From contig JBLFYM010000002.1 of the NCBI GenBank assembly GCA_047608975.1, positions 50,188 to 114,187 on the forward strand: DNA of 64,000 bases, written 5' to 3'. How positions within the stretch are numbered: position 1 is the first letter of the stretch; every line of letters starts with the position of its first letter. Of this stretch, positions 35,842 to 44,888 are shown one piece after another. This DNA is from GCA-2715965 sp047608975. Its GTDB lineage: Bacteria > Verrucomicrobiota > Verrucomicrobiia > Limisphaerales > JAYPXF01. The notes beneath the pieces are model-generated. The model saw only the letters and a list, made by a program, of their open reading frames with translations, was not told the origin of the DNA and did no database searches. The translations under genes were made by a program, and so were the position numbers.

Positions 35842-36750
35842 ATGCGGATGAAGAAAAAACAAAAAGCAAAAGCGCCATCAAACAAGCTCCGACTAGGGTT
35901 GCCCAAGGGCAGTCTGCAGGACGCAGCCTTGGAGAAAATGGCGCGCGCAGGCTACAAGATCAAAGCCACCTCCCGTTCGTATGTGCCGTATGTGGATGAC
36001 GAAGAGCTGGAGATTCGATTGATCCGCGCCCAAGAGATCAGCCGCTACGTCGAGCAGGGTTATCTTGATGCCGGGATCACCGGCCACGATTGGGTGATGG
36101 AGAATGGATCCAAGGTTCTGGAGATCGGCGAATTTCTTTTTGCGAAAACCACCCGTCGTCCAACTTCCTGGGTTCTGGCAGTTCCTGAAGAATCGAAAAT
36201 TCGCTCGGTGAAGGATCTCGAGGGCAAGCGCATCGCCACCGAGGTCGTCAATTTGACCAAGAAGTGGTTGCGTAAGCACGGCGTGAAAGCCGAAGTCGAA
36301 TTCTCTTGGGGCGCTACTGAGGTGAAGGCCCGCGAACTGGTGGATGCGATTGTGGAAGTGACCGAGACCGGATCCTCGCTCCGCGCCAATAATCTGCGAA
36401 TAGTCGAGACGCTGCTCACCTCAACGCCGCGCATGATCGCCAACAAGGCGAGTTGGGAAGACGGCTGGAAGCGCGAAAAGATTGAAACGATTTCGATGCT
36501 CCTGCGCGGAGCGATTGATGCTGAAACCAAGGTGGGACTGAAGATGAACATCCAGGAGGCCAACCTTGAACACCTGCTGAAGTCACTTCCGGCGCTGAAA
36601 AATCCCACCATCTCAAAACTAAGCCTGGATGGCTGGGTGGCCGTGGAAACCATTATCGATGAACACGTCGTGCGGGAGATCATCCCCATCCTTAAGAATT
36701 CCGGCGCCGAAGGAATTATAGAATATCCATTGAACAAAGTTGTTTATTAG
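35842..36750 (+). CDS. hisG: ATP phosphoribosyltransferase, long (HisZ-independent) form
   Basis: A 302-residue enzyme catalysing ATP + PRPP to phosphoribosyl-ATP, the committed step of histidine biosynthesis. The N-terminal block LRLGLPKGSLQDAA, the AGITGHDWV strand and the PRPP-binding region around LVDAIVEVTETGSSLRANNL are typical. The C-terminal ~80 residues (KVGLKMNIQEANLEHLLKSL, ISKLSLDGWVAVETIIDE) form the regulatory domain found only in the long form, so histidine feedback inhibition is expected and HisZ is not needed. The first residues are a Lys-rich extension (MRMKKKQKAKAP). Confidence 0.95.
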   Translation: MRMKKKQKAKAPSNKLRLGLPKGSLQDAALEKMARAGYKIKATSRSYVPYVDDEELEIRLIRAQEISRYVEQGYLDAGITGHDWVMENGSKVLEIGEFLFAKTTRRPTSWVLAVPEESKIRSVKDLEGKRIATEVVNLTKKWLRKHGVKAEVEFSWGATEVKARELVDAIVEVTETGSSLRANNLRIVETLLTSTPRMIANKASWEDGWKREKIETISMLLRGAIDAETKVGLKMNIQEANLEHLLKSLPALKNPTISKLSLDGWVAVETIIDEHVVREIIPILKNSGAEGIIEYPLNKVVY

Positions 36751-36817
36751 GTAAACTTCACGCTCTTTCGCACAGAAAGCGCTATTTTTAACACAAACAC
36801 AGAAAAGCAGAACCAGC

Positions 36818-36919
36818 ATGGGATCCCTGAAGAAACGCCGTAAGACGAAGATCAACAAACACAAACGTCGCAAGAAATCGCGCTCCAATCGCCATAAAAA
36901 GCGTACTTGGCAGAAGTAG
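36818..36919 (+). CDS. AURKAIP1/COX24-domain small basic protein, 33 residues
   Basis: ATG at 36818, stop TAG at 36917. The protein is almost wholly basic (MGSLKKRRKTKINKHKRRK, then SRSNRHKKRTWQK), with repeated KKRRKT/KHKRRKK patterns. These match the bacterial COX24/AURKAIP1-type peptide family, related to mitochondrial mS38, which is annotated as a ribosome-associated small protein. It lies between hisG and the TPR gene and is followed by a hairpin at 36951. Too short for most gene finders. Confidence 0.85.
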   Translation: MGSLKKRRKTKINKHKRRKKSRSNRHKKRTWQK

Positions 36920-36950
36920 TCTTCGCATATTTTTAAAAGTTGCCTTTGTT

Positions 36951-36980
36951 CGGCACAGCTTCATCTTTGAGGCTGTGCCG
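36951..36980 (+). terminator. 9-bp hairpin after the small basic protein gene
   Basis: CGGCACAGC (36951-36959) and GCTGTGCCG (36972-36980) are exact reverse complements with a 12-base loop. It lies 31 bases after the stop of the 33-residue gene. The following T content is modest, so termination may be partial. The right arm covers a GTG at 36975 that could otherwise be read as the TPR gene start. Confidence 0.55.
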
Positions 36981-37004
36981 TACCTGTTTAACCGTCATAT
37001 TTCC

Positions 37005-38723
37005 GTGAATTTTGTCCGGTTCCGCACCATTGGACTCGTTCTCCTGACTTTGGGAGTCGCCGCCGGCGAATCAGCATTCGCTGCCTCGATCCGCAGTAAA
37101 CCGCTCTCCACGGCCAAATCCAGCGAGGTTTCCGAGCGCGACCGCAAGGCCGCCCGGGAACGCTTTGATGATCGGGTGGAAGCATTGGCGCGATTCGCCA
37201 CCGGTCATTCCTTTGAGCTGAATGGCAAACGCGACGAGGCGCTGAAGCAGTTTCTCAAGTCAGTCAAAGCAGATCCCAACAATCACGCCCTGACCGCGGA
37301 TGTGGCCCGGCGACTGTTGGGGAACCGGAAATTCAAGGATGCGATCTCTCTGCTGGAGGGCGCGCTGGAGAAGAAAGAGGGGACAGCGGAGATCTACAGT
37401 GTCCTGGCACTTGGCTACCAACAGACGAAGAAGACGGAAAAAGCCGTTGCTGCCTGTGCCAAGAGTCTGGCGAAGAATCCCCGCTCGGTAATTCCATACC
37501 GGATCCAGATCCAGATCTACACGGTCGCGAAAGAACCCGCGAAGGCGCTGGCGGTGTTGAAGGACGCCGTTGCCATCGACAAGACCTCCATTCCGTTCCT
37601 GGTGGAGATTGCCGATCTGATCAAAGGTGTTTTGGAGAAGAATCCAGACGAGCTCGTCGCCCACCGGCCGATGCTGCTCGAAGTGCTTCAGAAAGCGGTC
37701 GCGCGAAAACCGCGCCAACCGGTGCTGCTTCAGCGACTCGCAGAAATCTACTTTTACGCGAAGGATTATTCGGCCAGCGCAAAACTCTATCTTGCGCTCG
37801 CAAATCGGTATCCTGACTCCGGTGCGTTTCGCCGTCGTCTCGTCGAGATCTACCTCAAGGGGAACGACAAGAAAGGGGCCGAGATCCAGTTGGAATCCAT
37901 TTTGCGCGAGCGTCCCACCGACCCGCAGGCGAATCTGATCCTCGGCATCTTGGCGGAGGAGGAGAACGACTACGAAAAGGCGATCGATCATTATCGCAAG
38001 ACCAAGGATTCCGCGCGCAAAGATCCCCGCGCCTATTTCGATATCGCCCGGCTTAACCTTGCGCTCGGCAAACCGGATGAAACGCTCAAGGTGCTCGACG
38101 AAGCCGCGAAACAGTTTCGTGATTCGTTTTCTGCCGAGTTCTATCGTGGGATGGCGCTGGCACAGAAGAAGGATTACGGAAAAGCCCTCGAGTATTACAC
38201 CAGCGCCGAAATCCTCGGTAAACAGGACGAACCGGGCCGGTTGCGGTATTTTTTCTATTTCCAATACGGTGTTTCGGCGGAGCGGAATCAGGACTTCAGG
38301 CAGGCGGAACGGCATTTCCTCAAATGTCTGGAACTGGACCCTGAAAGCGCTGATGCCCTGAACTACCTTGGTTACATGTGGGCTGAGCGCGGTGAAAACC
38401 TGCCTCAGGCCAAATCTATGATCGAACGCGCCGTTGCCCAGGAACCTGAGAACGCAGCGTTCTTGGACAGCATGGGTTGGGTGCTTTATGTGATGGGCAA
38501 ACATCGGGCGAGCCTGCCGTGGCTGCTCAAGGCCATTGAAAACACCGAGGTCGAATCGGAAGAAGATCCCACCCTGTTCGATCACGTGGCGGATGCCTAC
38601 TTCAAGATCGGGGATTTTCGGAACGCGCGAAAATACTACGGGCTCGCGGTGCAGATCCAGGCCAAGCCGGAGATTATCGACAAGCTCGAAGAGGCCAAGA
38701 AACGCCTGAACGACCCAAGTTGA
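37005..38723 (+). CDS. Exported tetratricopeptide-repeat protein
   Basis: About 572 residues from a GTG at 37005; an in-frame GTG at 36975 would add ten residues but sits within a hairpin arm. The N-terminus is a signal peptide (IGLVLLTLGVAAGESAFAAS). From residue ~55 to the end there are roughly a dozen degenerate TPR units with the W/L-G-Y-A-P spacing (for example HALTADVARRLLGNRKFKDA, ALEYYTSAEILGKQ, SADALNYLGYMWAERG, MGWVLYVMGKHRASLPWLL). It resembles large periplasmic or lipoprotein TPR scaffolds that assist outer-membrane or polysaccharide assembly. No catalytic region is seen. It is 24 bases before the DUF2203 gene. Confidence 0.85.
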   Translation: MNFVRFRTIGLVLLTLGVAAGESAFAASIRSKPLSTAKSSEVSERDRKAARERFDDRVEALARFATGHSFELNGKRDEALKQFLKSVKADPNNHALTADVARRLLGNRKFKDAISLLEGALEKKEGTAEIYSVLALGYQQTKKTEKAVAACAKSLAKNPRSVIPYRIQIQIYTVAKEPAKALAVLKDAVAIDKTSIPFLVEIADLIKGVLEKNPDELVAHRPMLLEVLQKAVARKPRQPVLLQRLAEIYFYAKDYSASAKLYLALANRYPDSGAFRRRLVEIYLKGNDKKGAEIQLESILRERPTDPQANLILGILAEEENDYEKAIDHYRKTKDSARKDPRAYFDIARLNLALGKPDETLKVLDEAAKQFRDSFSAEFYRGMALAQKKDYGKALEYYTSAEILGKQDEPGRLRYFFYFQYGVSAERNQDFRQAERHFLKCLELDPESADALNYLGYMWAERGENLPQAKSMIERAVAQEPENAAFLDSMGWVLYVMGKHRASLPWLLKAIENTEVESEEDPTLFDHVADAYFKIGDFRNARKYYGLAVQIQAKPEIIDKLEEAKKRLNDPS

Positions 38724-38747
38724 GGCGGCCTCCCGCGTCAGTGACTC

Positions 38748-39131
38748 ATGGCCAGGCAATTCACCAAACACTACACCCGGGACGAGGCACGTGAGCTGTT
38801 GCCCGACGTGAGTCGGTGGTTGGAAAGTCTGAATCTCCTGCGTGAGAAAATCGCGACCTACGATCGGCAGAGCGAATCCATGCTGCGTTCCGGAGATGAT
38901 CTCGGGGGGCACCGGGTAAACGAATGGATCGTCAATACCTCAGAGTTTAAATCGCTGCTTCGTGAATTTGAAGTCCGCGAGATTCAGGTCAAGGACATCG
39001 AGCGGGGCCTGATCGACTTCCCCACCATCATGGGGGATAAGGAAGCGTTTCTCTGTTGGGAACGGGGCGAGGAAGACATCGTAAACTGGCACGATCTCGA
39101 CGCCGGTTTCGGTGGGCGAGAGAAGCTGTAA
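38748..39131 (+). CDS. DUF2203 family protein
   Basis: A 127-residue cytoplasmic protein. The DUF2203 pattern is clear: FTRDEA-like start (KHYTRDEARELLPDV), a helical middle with LREFEVREIQVKDIERGLIDFP, then the conserved CWERGEEDIVNWHDLDAGF near the C-terminus. The role is unknown. It follows the TPR gene with a short gap and is probably its operon partner. Between 39132 and 39358 I see nothing recognisable. Confidence 0.9.
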   Translation: MARQFTKHYTRDEARELLPDVSRWLESLNLLREKIATYDRQSESMLRSGDDLGGHRVNEWIVNTSEFKSLLREFEVREIQVKDIERGLIDFPTIMGDKEAFLCWERGEEDIVNWHDLDAGFGGREKL

Positions 39132-39358
39132 GGTCTCCCACCGAATGTTCATGACCACATCTGGAAGTCCAGGGTGTTCGGGAGTTCTGGGCCGGAGAAT
39201 TGCCCGACAGATGGGGGACTCAATCTTTATCGGTGGTGAACTGAATCTGCGGGAACGATGATTTTTCGAACGGACTCTCCTGGCGCGGTTGTGATTCGAA
39301 AATTGAGGTAACCGTCCGCTTCAGATCGTCGTTAATCACAACTGAGTACCACGAGATC

Positions 39359-39991
39359 ATGAAAACACTCCTTTCCATCATTTGTGTCGCTGCGATTGCC
39401 GCGACGGTTACCGCCCAAGATTCCCTTCCGACTGAGAAGGCGCGCGAGCTCGCCCGTCTGCTCGACAGTCACCGGGGAGACCTTGCGAACCCCCCTTTCA
39501 AGTTCGACCCAGATTTGCAGAACGCGCAAGGAATCGCCAAGGACAGCAATGGCATGGTCATCATCCCGCAGAAAGGGCTAAAGCAATCGGACGTTGCAAA
39601 GGCCGGTTCCAACATGCTTCCCATCGCCATGCTCTGGTGTCGCAACGTTGCCCCGGTGCAGAAGCGATCCCCCATCGACGTTGAAAAATTCCGCCGGGTG
39701 AAGGTGTCCGAGCGCGGGCAGAAGATTGAGGTCTACGCGTTCTTCCTCGGCCTCGCCACCGAGGAAGGCGGACGCCAGGAACTTCGCGTCTACGGTGCCG
39801 GAGCCGAACCGCTGCTGCGGTCCCTGATAATGACCATGCCATCACGACAGGATACGCCGATTGAAATGGCGGTGTTTGGAGACGATACCGGAGCGACCCT
39901 CATGCTCAGCCTGCTCGGCAAGTACCAGACAGAATTGAACATCTCCATCGCCGGAGAAACCGTTGCTGAAGGCAAGGCGTCGAAGCCCTAA
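39359..39991 (+). CDS. Secreted protein of unknown function
   Basis: A 210-residue protein with a clear signal peptide (MKTLLSIICVAAIAATVTAQ). The mature region begins with an acidic-basic helix (EKARELARLLDSHRG), then alternating strands (GMVIIPQKGL, KIEVYAFFLGLATEEGGRQ, TPIEMAVFGDDTGATLMLSLLG). A single Cys occurs (AMLWCRN). I recognise no family. It overlaps the tail of the convergent beta-lactamase remnant by four bases. The intact signal peptide and conserved-looking strands argue that it is a real gene. Confidence 0.7.
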   Translation: MKTLLSIICVAAIAATVTAQDSLPTEKARELARLLDSHRGDLANPPFKFDPDLQNAQGIAKDSNGMVIIPQKGLKQSDVAKAGSNMLPIAMLWCRNVAPVQKRSPIDVEKFRRVKVSERGQKIEVYAFFLGLATEEGGRQELRVYGAGAEPLLRSLIMTMPSRQDTPIEMAVFGDDTGATLMLSLLGKYQTELNISIAGETVAEGKASKP

Positions 39992-40332
39992 AGAGGTTCT
40001 GAACGCAATTTCTCAAGGATCACCGTTGCGCTCAATGATGTGGTCATCTGTGCGATCCAGAAAACGGAATTCTTCTTCATCGCTTTGCCCGCTTCGCGAA
40101 CGGCGAAACCGGGGGCTTCAAAATGGGAGATTTTTCCGTTTCGCAGCACGAGGGTCACGGCGCCGGCCGTGTGATGCGCCGCGATCTCGGGTTCCATCGC
40201 CGGGCGAATGCGTTTGAGTTGCTCAGGACGCCACCCGGCGGTCAGTTGGGCGGCTGACGCGGTGAATAGCGTCGGACAAAGTGCGGCTTTAAAGAGGTCT
40301 TTTATGGTGAGTGCGGGGAAGCATAGGACCAA
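39988..40332 (-). pseudogene. Remnant of a serine beta-lactamase/esterase (class C type)
   Basis: Sequence after RPEQLKRIRPAM matches the N-terminal part of beta-lactamase-family serine hydrolases (HTAGAVTLVLRNGKISHF, VREAGKAMKKNSVFWIAQM). The active-site S-x-x-K should read FWIASMTKP, but is FWIAQMTTS, so both catalytic Ser and Lys are lost. The frame stops shortly after, about 250 residues short of a normal enzyme, and no continuation is found in the adjoining gene. The upstream signal region has no good start codon (only TTG). It is a decayed 5' fragment. Confidence 0.75.
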
Positions 40333-40470
40333 TCTTCCCTGCTCGGCAATGGTTCGGGTTGAAGCGGTCGATTCAATCCTGCTCTTGAAGGCATGCCCGT
40401 TATAAAAAAAGACCTGAATCGATCCGCAATCGCACGTAATCTTTTCCTGTTGATTTCGTGGATATCCACA

Positions 40471-42873
40471 ATGCGCTGCATAACTGAAATGCTAACTGTA
40501 ATCTTGGGCCGGTGTTCCTTGGTCCTGCTCATAGGTGCGATACTGGTTCTATCCTGGCCGTCTGAATCAGTCGCCGCAGAAACTCCGATTGTCGAGTTGG
40601 TGAACGACTACTGTATCGGTTGTCACGGCTCGGACAAGCAGGCGGGGGATCTGAATCTGGAGAGCATCTTTGAAGATGACATCAGTAGATATTCTGAAAT
40701 CTGGGAGACGGTGGCCAAACGGCTACAGGCGCGTCAGATGCCGCCTCCGAGTCGTCGGCGTCGGCCGGATGAAAAGGGCTATGAGGCCGCGCTCACGTCA
40801 TTGGTCGGAGAACTTGATGCCGATGCCGCGGCGACTCCCCGACCGGGACGGGTTGAGACGTTTCGACGGCTGACCCGGACGGAATACCAGAACGCCATCC
40901 GCGATCTGCTCGGTGTGGAGATTGAGGTGGCGAACCTGCTGCCGAAGGATGAGGAGAGCCATGGATTTGACAATATTACCGTAGGCACGTTTTCCCCCAG
41001 TCTCGTCAGTCGCTACATCACGGCAGCGCAGAAGATTGGTCGACTCGCAGTTGGCACCTCCTCGGCCCGGCCGGGCGGAGCCACATTTCGGGTGCCGGCT
41101 GACTTCACTCAGGAGAAACACATTCCCGGGCTCCCAATCGGAACGCGGGGCGGGGCGCTCCTGCCGTATACGTTTCCGCAGGACGGCAATTATGCGATCC
41201 AGGTCTTCCTTTCGCGCGACCGCAACGAACATGTGGAGGGACTGAACGGACCTCACGAGATGGAGATCCTGTTGGATCGCGCGTTGGTAAAACGTTTCAC
41301 CATAAAACCGGCTGGCAAACGCGACCACAGCCAGGTGGATAAACATCTCAAGACCACGACCTTCGTGAAGGCCGGGCCGCGCAATGTGGGGGTGACTTTT
41401 CCGCAGAAGTCGCTCTCGTTGATCGAGAACAAGCGTCGACCGTTTGAGGCGAGTTTTAATCTGCACCGTCACCCGCGACGATCTCCCGCCGTTTATCAGG
41501 TTTCGATCACGGGGCCCTTCGATTCCCAAGGTGCCAGCCAGACTCCAAGTCGGGATCGAATCTTCATCCGTCAACCGGACGCTGCGGAGGATGAAGAAAG
41601 CGCTGCCAGCGAAATCCTGGCGAACCTGATGAAGCGGGCCTACCGCCGGGCCATCTCAAAAGCAGATCTGAAAAAGCCGCTGGAATTCTTCAGATCCGGT
41701 TCCGAGGAGGGTGGCTTTGAAACCGGCATCGAAAACGCGCTGGAATCGATTCTTGTGAATCCGGCATTTCTGTTCCGGGTTGAGAAGGAGCCCCGCAACA
41801 CACCGGCGGGAGGTGCCTATCGCATCAGCGATCTCGAATTGGCGAGTCGGCTTTCGTTCTTTATCTGGAGCAGTCTCCCGGACGAACAGTTGTTGGACTT
41901 GGCCATCGCCGGGAAGTTGGGCAATCCCGCCGTGCTCGAAACCCAGGTTCGGCGGATGTTGTCTGACCAACGTTCAAACAGTCTGGTTGAAAACTTTGCC
42001 GGGCAATGGCTGCACCTGCGCAATCTGGATTCAGTGACGCCCGATCTTCGCCTCTTCCCAGACTTTGATGACAACCTCCGACAGTCTTTCCGCCAGGAGA
42101 CTGAAATGTTCGTCGGAAGTATTCTGCGCGAAGATCGCCGCGTTACTGATCTGCTGAAAGCCGACTACACCTTCCTGAACGAACGATTGGCCCATCACTA
42201 CGATATTCCGAATGTGTTTGGCAGCCGCTTCCGGCGCGTGACTCTCGATCCGAAGCACAATCGCGGTGGGCTGCTCCGACAGGGAAGTATCCTGACCGTC
42301 ACCTCATATGCGACGCGCACATCGCCGGTCATTCGCGGAAACTGGGTGCTTGAGAACATCCTTGGCACACCCGCGCCACCGCCCCCGGCGGACGTCCCGG
42401 CGCTGGAAGAGAACAAGGTGGACGCCAACCTTTCCATGCGCGATCGCCTGGCGGTCCACCGGGCCAATCCCGCCTGTGCGAGCTGTCATGACAAGATGGA
42501 TCCGGTTGGTTTTGCGTTGGAGAATTTCGATGCCGTCGGTCGGTGGCGGGAGTTCGAAAACGGTGCGCCGATCGATGTCTCCGGTGGTCTTCCCGACGGC
42601 AATGTGTTCGTTGGGATTGAAAAACTGGAGAATGGCCTGCTCAAGCGCCCGGAATTGTTTGTGCGCACGTTGACGGAAAAGCTCCTGACCTTTGCCCTCG
42701 GTCGCGGGGTCGAATCCTTTGATGGACCTGCGATTCGGCAGATTGTCAAAGCCGCTGAGGCTGACGATTTTCGTTTCTCATCAGTCATTCTTGGGATAAC
42801 AAAAAGTGTCCCGTTTCAAATGCGAACCCGGACATCAGGCGATCGAGTCACCGTCCAATTGAAACAGAACTAA
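40471..42873 (+). CDS. DUF1592 family cytochrome-containing protein (DUF1587/1595/1592/1588/1585)
   Basis: About 800 residues from the ATG at 40471, chosen to give a compact signal peptide (LGRCSLVLLIGAILVLSWP); ATG at 40393 or 40489 are alternatives. The order is: haem site CIGCHGSDKQAGDLNL near residue 50; DUF1587 (FRRLTRTEYQNAIRDLLG); a beta-rich middle; DUF1595 (LMKRAYRRAISKADL); DUF1592 (ELASRLSFFIWSSLPDEQLL); DUF1588 (RGGLLRQGSILTVTSYATRT, a second CxxCH in CASCHDKMDPVGFALENFD); DUF1585 (LTFALGRGVESFD). Family function is unproven. It precedes the DUF1552 gene by four bases, the usual pairing. Confidence 0.92.
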   Translation: MRCITEMLTVILGRCSLVLLIGAILVLSWPSESVAAETPIVELVNDYCIGCHGSDKQAGDLNLESIFEDDISRYSEIWETVAKRLQARQMPPPSRRRRPDEKGYEAALTSLVGELDADAAATPRPGRVETFRRLTRTEYQNAIRDLLGVEIEVANLLPKDEESHGFDNITVGTFSPSLVSRYITAAQKIGRLAVGTSSARPGGATFRVPADFTQEKHIPGLPIGTRGGALLPYTFPQDGNYAIQVFLSRDRNEHVEGLNGPHEMEILLDRALVKRFTIKPAGKRDHSQVDKHLKTTTFVKAGPRNVGVTFPQKSLSLIENKRRPFEASFNLHRHPRRSPAVYQVSITGPFDSQGASQTPSRDRIFIRQPDAAEDEESAASEILANLMKRAYRRAISKADLKKPLEFFRSGSEEGGFETGIENALESILVNPAFLFRVEKEPRNTPAGGAYRISDLELASRLSFFIWSSLPDEQLLDLAIAGKLGNPAVLETQVRRMLSDQRSNSLVENFAGQWLHLRNLDSVTPDLRLFPDFDDNLRQSFRQETEMFVGSILREDRRVTDLLKADYTFLNERLAHHYDIPNVFGSRFRRVTLDPKHNRGGLLRQGSILTVTSYATRTSPVIRGNWVLENILGTPAPPPPADVPALEENKVDANLSMRDRLAVHRANPACASCHDKMDPVGFALENFDAVGRWREFENGAPIDVSGGLPDGNVFVGIEKLENGLLKRPELFVRTLTEKLLTFALGRGVESFDGPAIRQIVKAAEADDFRFSSVILGITKSVPFQMRTRTSGDRVTVQLKQN

Positions 42874-42877
42874 CGCC

Positions 42878-44224
42878 ATGAACTTTCTTACCAAAAAATC
42901 GATCCCGCGTCGCACCCTGCTGAAAGGCGTCGGGGCCTCGCTGGCACTGCCACTTTTGGATGCCATGATTCCGGCGGCCACGGCGGCGGTGAAGACGTCG
43001 GCCAACAACCTGCGTCGATTGGGCTATGTCTTCATGCCGATGGGGTGCGACCAGTCCCGCTGGACGCCGAAGAGCGAGGATACTCTCGATCAGCTATCGC
43101 CAATCCTCGAATCCCTGAAGCCGGTGAAAGACAAGCTGAACGTCTTCACCAACATGGAACTGCGATCCGCCTACCCGGGTTCCCACGCGACTTCCAATTC
43201 GTCGTTCCTGAGCGCGGCCAAGGCCAAGGTCACCGAGAGCACTGATTACTACCTTGGAACCACGGCTGATCAGGTCGCGGCCAAACAGATTGGTCAGCAG
43301 ACCCAGTTGCCTTCGCTGGAACTGGCGATGGATCTCCTGCAAACCGTCGGCCAATGCGACAACGGCTACGCCTGCGTCTATCAGAACAATTTGTCGTGGT
43401 CCTCACCCACCACGCCACTCCCCGCTGAGGCCCATCCCCGGCTCGTCTTCGAAAACCTGTTTGGCGAAGGTGGCACTCCGCAGGAACGCCGCTCCGCACT
43501 TCGGAAGCGGGCGAGTCTGTTGGATTCGATTACCGAAGAGATGAAGCGTTTGCAGCGTGGCCTAGATGCGGGAGATCGCGCCAAGGTTTCCGAATATCTC
43601 GATTCGATCCGCGAAGTGGAGCGGCGCATCGAGCAAGCGGAAGCCGATACGAAGGACAAACCGCTGCCCGATCTCGATCGGCCGCTGGGCGTACCGGCCG
43701 CGTATGCCGATCACGCCCGCCTGATGTTTGATCTGCAACTGTTGGCTTATCAGGGCGACATCACGCGCGTGACCACCTTCCAGATTGCGCGGGAAACCAG
43801 CAATCGCTCCTATCCCGAGATCGGTGTCTCGGATCCGCATCACCCGCTTTCCCACCACGGCGACAATCCCGTCAAGATCGCGCGGATGGCCAAGATCAAC
43901 ACCTTCCATGTCTCCCTCTTCGCCGAATATTTGGAGAAGCTGCAGAATACCAAGGAAGGCAATGGATCTCTCTTGGACAACGTGCTGCTGATGTATGGCA
44001 GCGGCATTGGGAATCCGAACGTCCACGACCACACGAACCTGCCCATCATCGTGGCAGGTGGTGCCGGCGGTGGCATGAAAGGCAATCGTCACATCCGCTA
44101 CGACAATCCGACCCCGCTTGCCAATCTCCACCTCACGCTGTTGGACAAGGTCGGGGTGAAGATCGATTCATTCGGGGACAGCACCGGTAAAATTGGCGGG
44201 CTGTTCGATACCTTGTCGATCTAG
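42878..44224 (+). CDS. DUF1552 family protein, Tat-exported
   Basis: A 448-residue protein starting with a twin-arginine signal (IPRRTLLKGVGASLALPLLDAM). DUF1552 blocks are YVFMPMGCDQSRWTP, LPSLELAMD, YLDSIREVERRIEQAE, LAYQGDITRVTTFQIARETSNRSYPEIGVSDPHHPLSHHG and LLMYGSGIGNPNVHDHTNLPIIVAGG. Like DUF1501 it has an alkaline-phosphatase-like look, but its chemistry is unknown. It is coupled to the DUF1592 gene. A 140-base spacer with nothing obvious separates it from the next small gene. Confidence 0.93.
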   Translation: MNFLTKKSIPRRTLLKGVGASLALPLLDAMIPAATAAVKTSANNLRRLGYVFMPMGCDQSRWTPKSEDTLDQLSPILESLKPVKDKLNVFTNMELRSAYPGSHATSNSSFLSAAKAKVTESTDYYLGTTADQVAAKQIGQQTQLPSLELAMDLLQTVGQCDNGYACVYQNNLSWSSPTTPLPAEAHPRLVFENLFGEGGTPQERRSALRKRASLLDSITEEMKRLQRGLDAGDRAKVSEYLDSIREVERRIEQAEADTKDKPLPDLDRPLGVPAAYADHARLMFDLQLLAYQGDITRVTTFQIARETSNRSYPEIGVSDPHHPLSHHGDNPVKIARMAKINTFHVSLFAEYLEKLQNTKEGNGSLLDNVLLMYGSGIGNPNVHDHTNLPIIVAGGAGGGMKGNRHIRYDNPTPLANLHLTLLDKVGVKIDSFGDSTGKIGGLFDTLSI

Positions 44225-44364
44225 CAGAATTCTTTTGGAAATCGCGTGCACTACCTCTATGGGCGTCGTAAACACCGTATCGGAAGCTGACATCCTAAAT
44301 GCATATTAGATCGCGGAAACATCAGGGTCCGACTGAACCCGAAAACCTCGGCTAGCGCCTGATC

Positions 44365-44832
44365 ATGCGGGAATTTCTTCGGATATGTTCGATACTGTTG
44401 GTGATTGGTCTTTGTTGGTCGCTTTACCACGAGTTTACCGAGAACGATCCCATCGACTTCTTTCGGGCTCATCCCAGTCAATTATTCGTTGTGGCGATCG
44501 TGGCGGTCCTCATCGGCTTGGCAGTTCCTGCTGTTGCCAGAGTTCGACGGCACATCTTGTTTCGTTTGGCCCTTATCACTTTCGTGATCGCGTCAGCATA
44601 TGTCTCGTGGAGTGCGATTCAGATCTGGAGCTTTCACTTTGAGTGGATGGTTCCCGTAGATAGCCCGCTCTACGTCGAGCTTCCCATCGAGTTCACCTTG
44701 GGTGCGGTGTTTACGACAGTTTTTGCTATTGTATTATGGGGCGTTACATTCTGTTTTCTTCGTGGTTCCAGGTGGCTGCCATCTGGTGCAAAGTCAGTGG
44801 AGGGAACCTGCACCCCGTCCTTAAATCCATGA
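44365..44832 (+). CDS. Small integral membrane protein of unknown function
   Basis: 155 residues with four hydrophobic segments: ~5-20 (ICSILLVIGLCWSLY), ~40-58 (LFVVAIVAVLIGLAVPAVA), ~66-84 (LFRLALITFVIASAYVSW) and ~108-130 (IEFTLGAVFTTVFAIVLWG). Short charged loops follow the positive-inside trend. No family recognised. It sits between DUF1552 and the ankyrin gene, where related clusters normally have none, so it may be an insertion. Codon use looks less GC-biased than its neighbours by eye. Confidence 0.6.
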   Translation: MREFLRICSILLVIGLCWSLYHEFTENDPIDFFRAHPSQLFVVAIVAVLIGLAVPAVARVRRHILFRLALITFVIASAYVSWSAIQIWSFHFEWMVPVDSPLYVELPIEFTLGAVFTTVFAIVLWGVTFCFLRGSRWLPSGAKSVEGTCTPSLNP

Positions 44833-44888
44833 TCTCCCACCGATCTACACCAACTCTTCCAATCGAATAGATGCGTCCTGTTTGGCTC

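Noticed and set aside
36761..36790. Possible terminator after hisG
   Set aside because: The stem is only about six pairs with a bulge, although a T-run follows; too weak to list as a feature.
37260..38912. 550-codon open frame on the minus strand opposite the TPR gene
   Set aside because: Its composition is that of a mirror frame of a GC-rich gene; no leader, motif or ribosome-binding site, while the plus-strand TPR protein is coherent.
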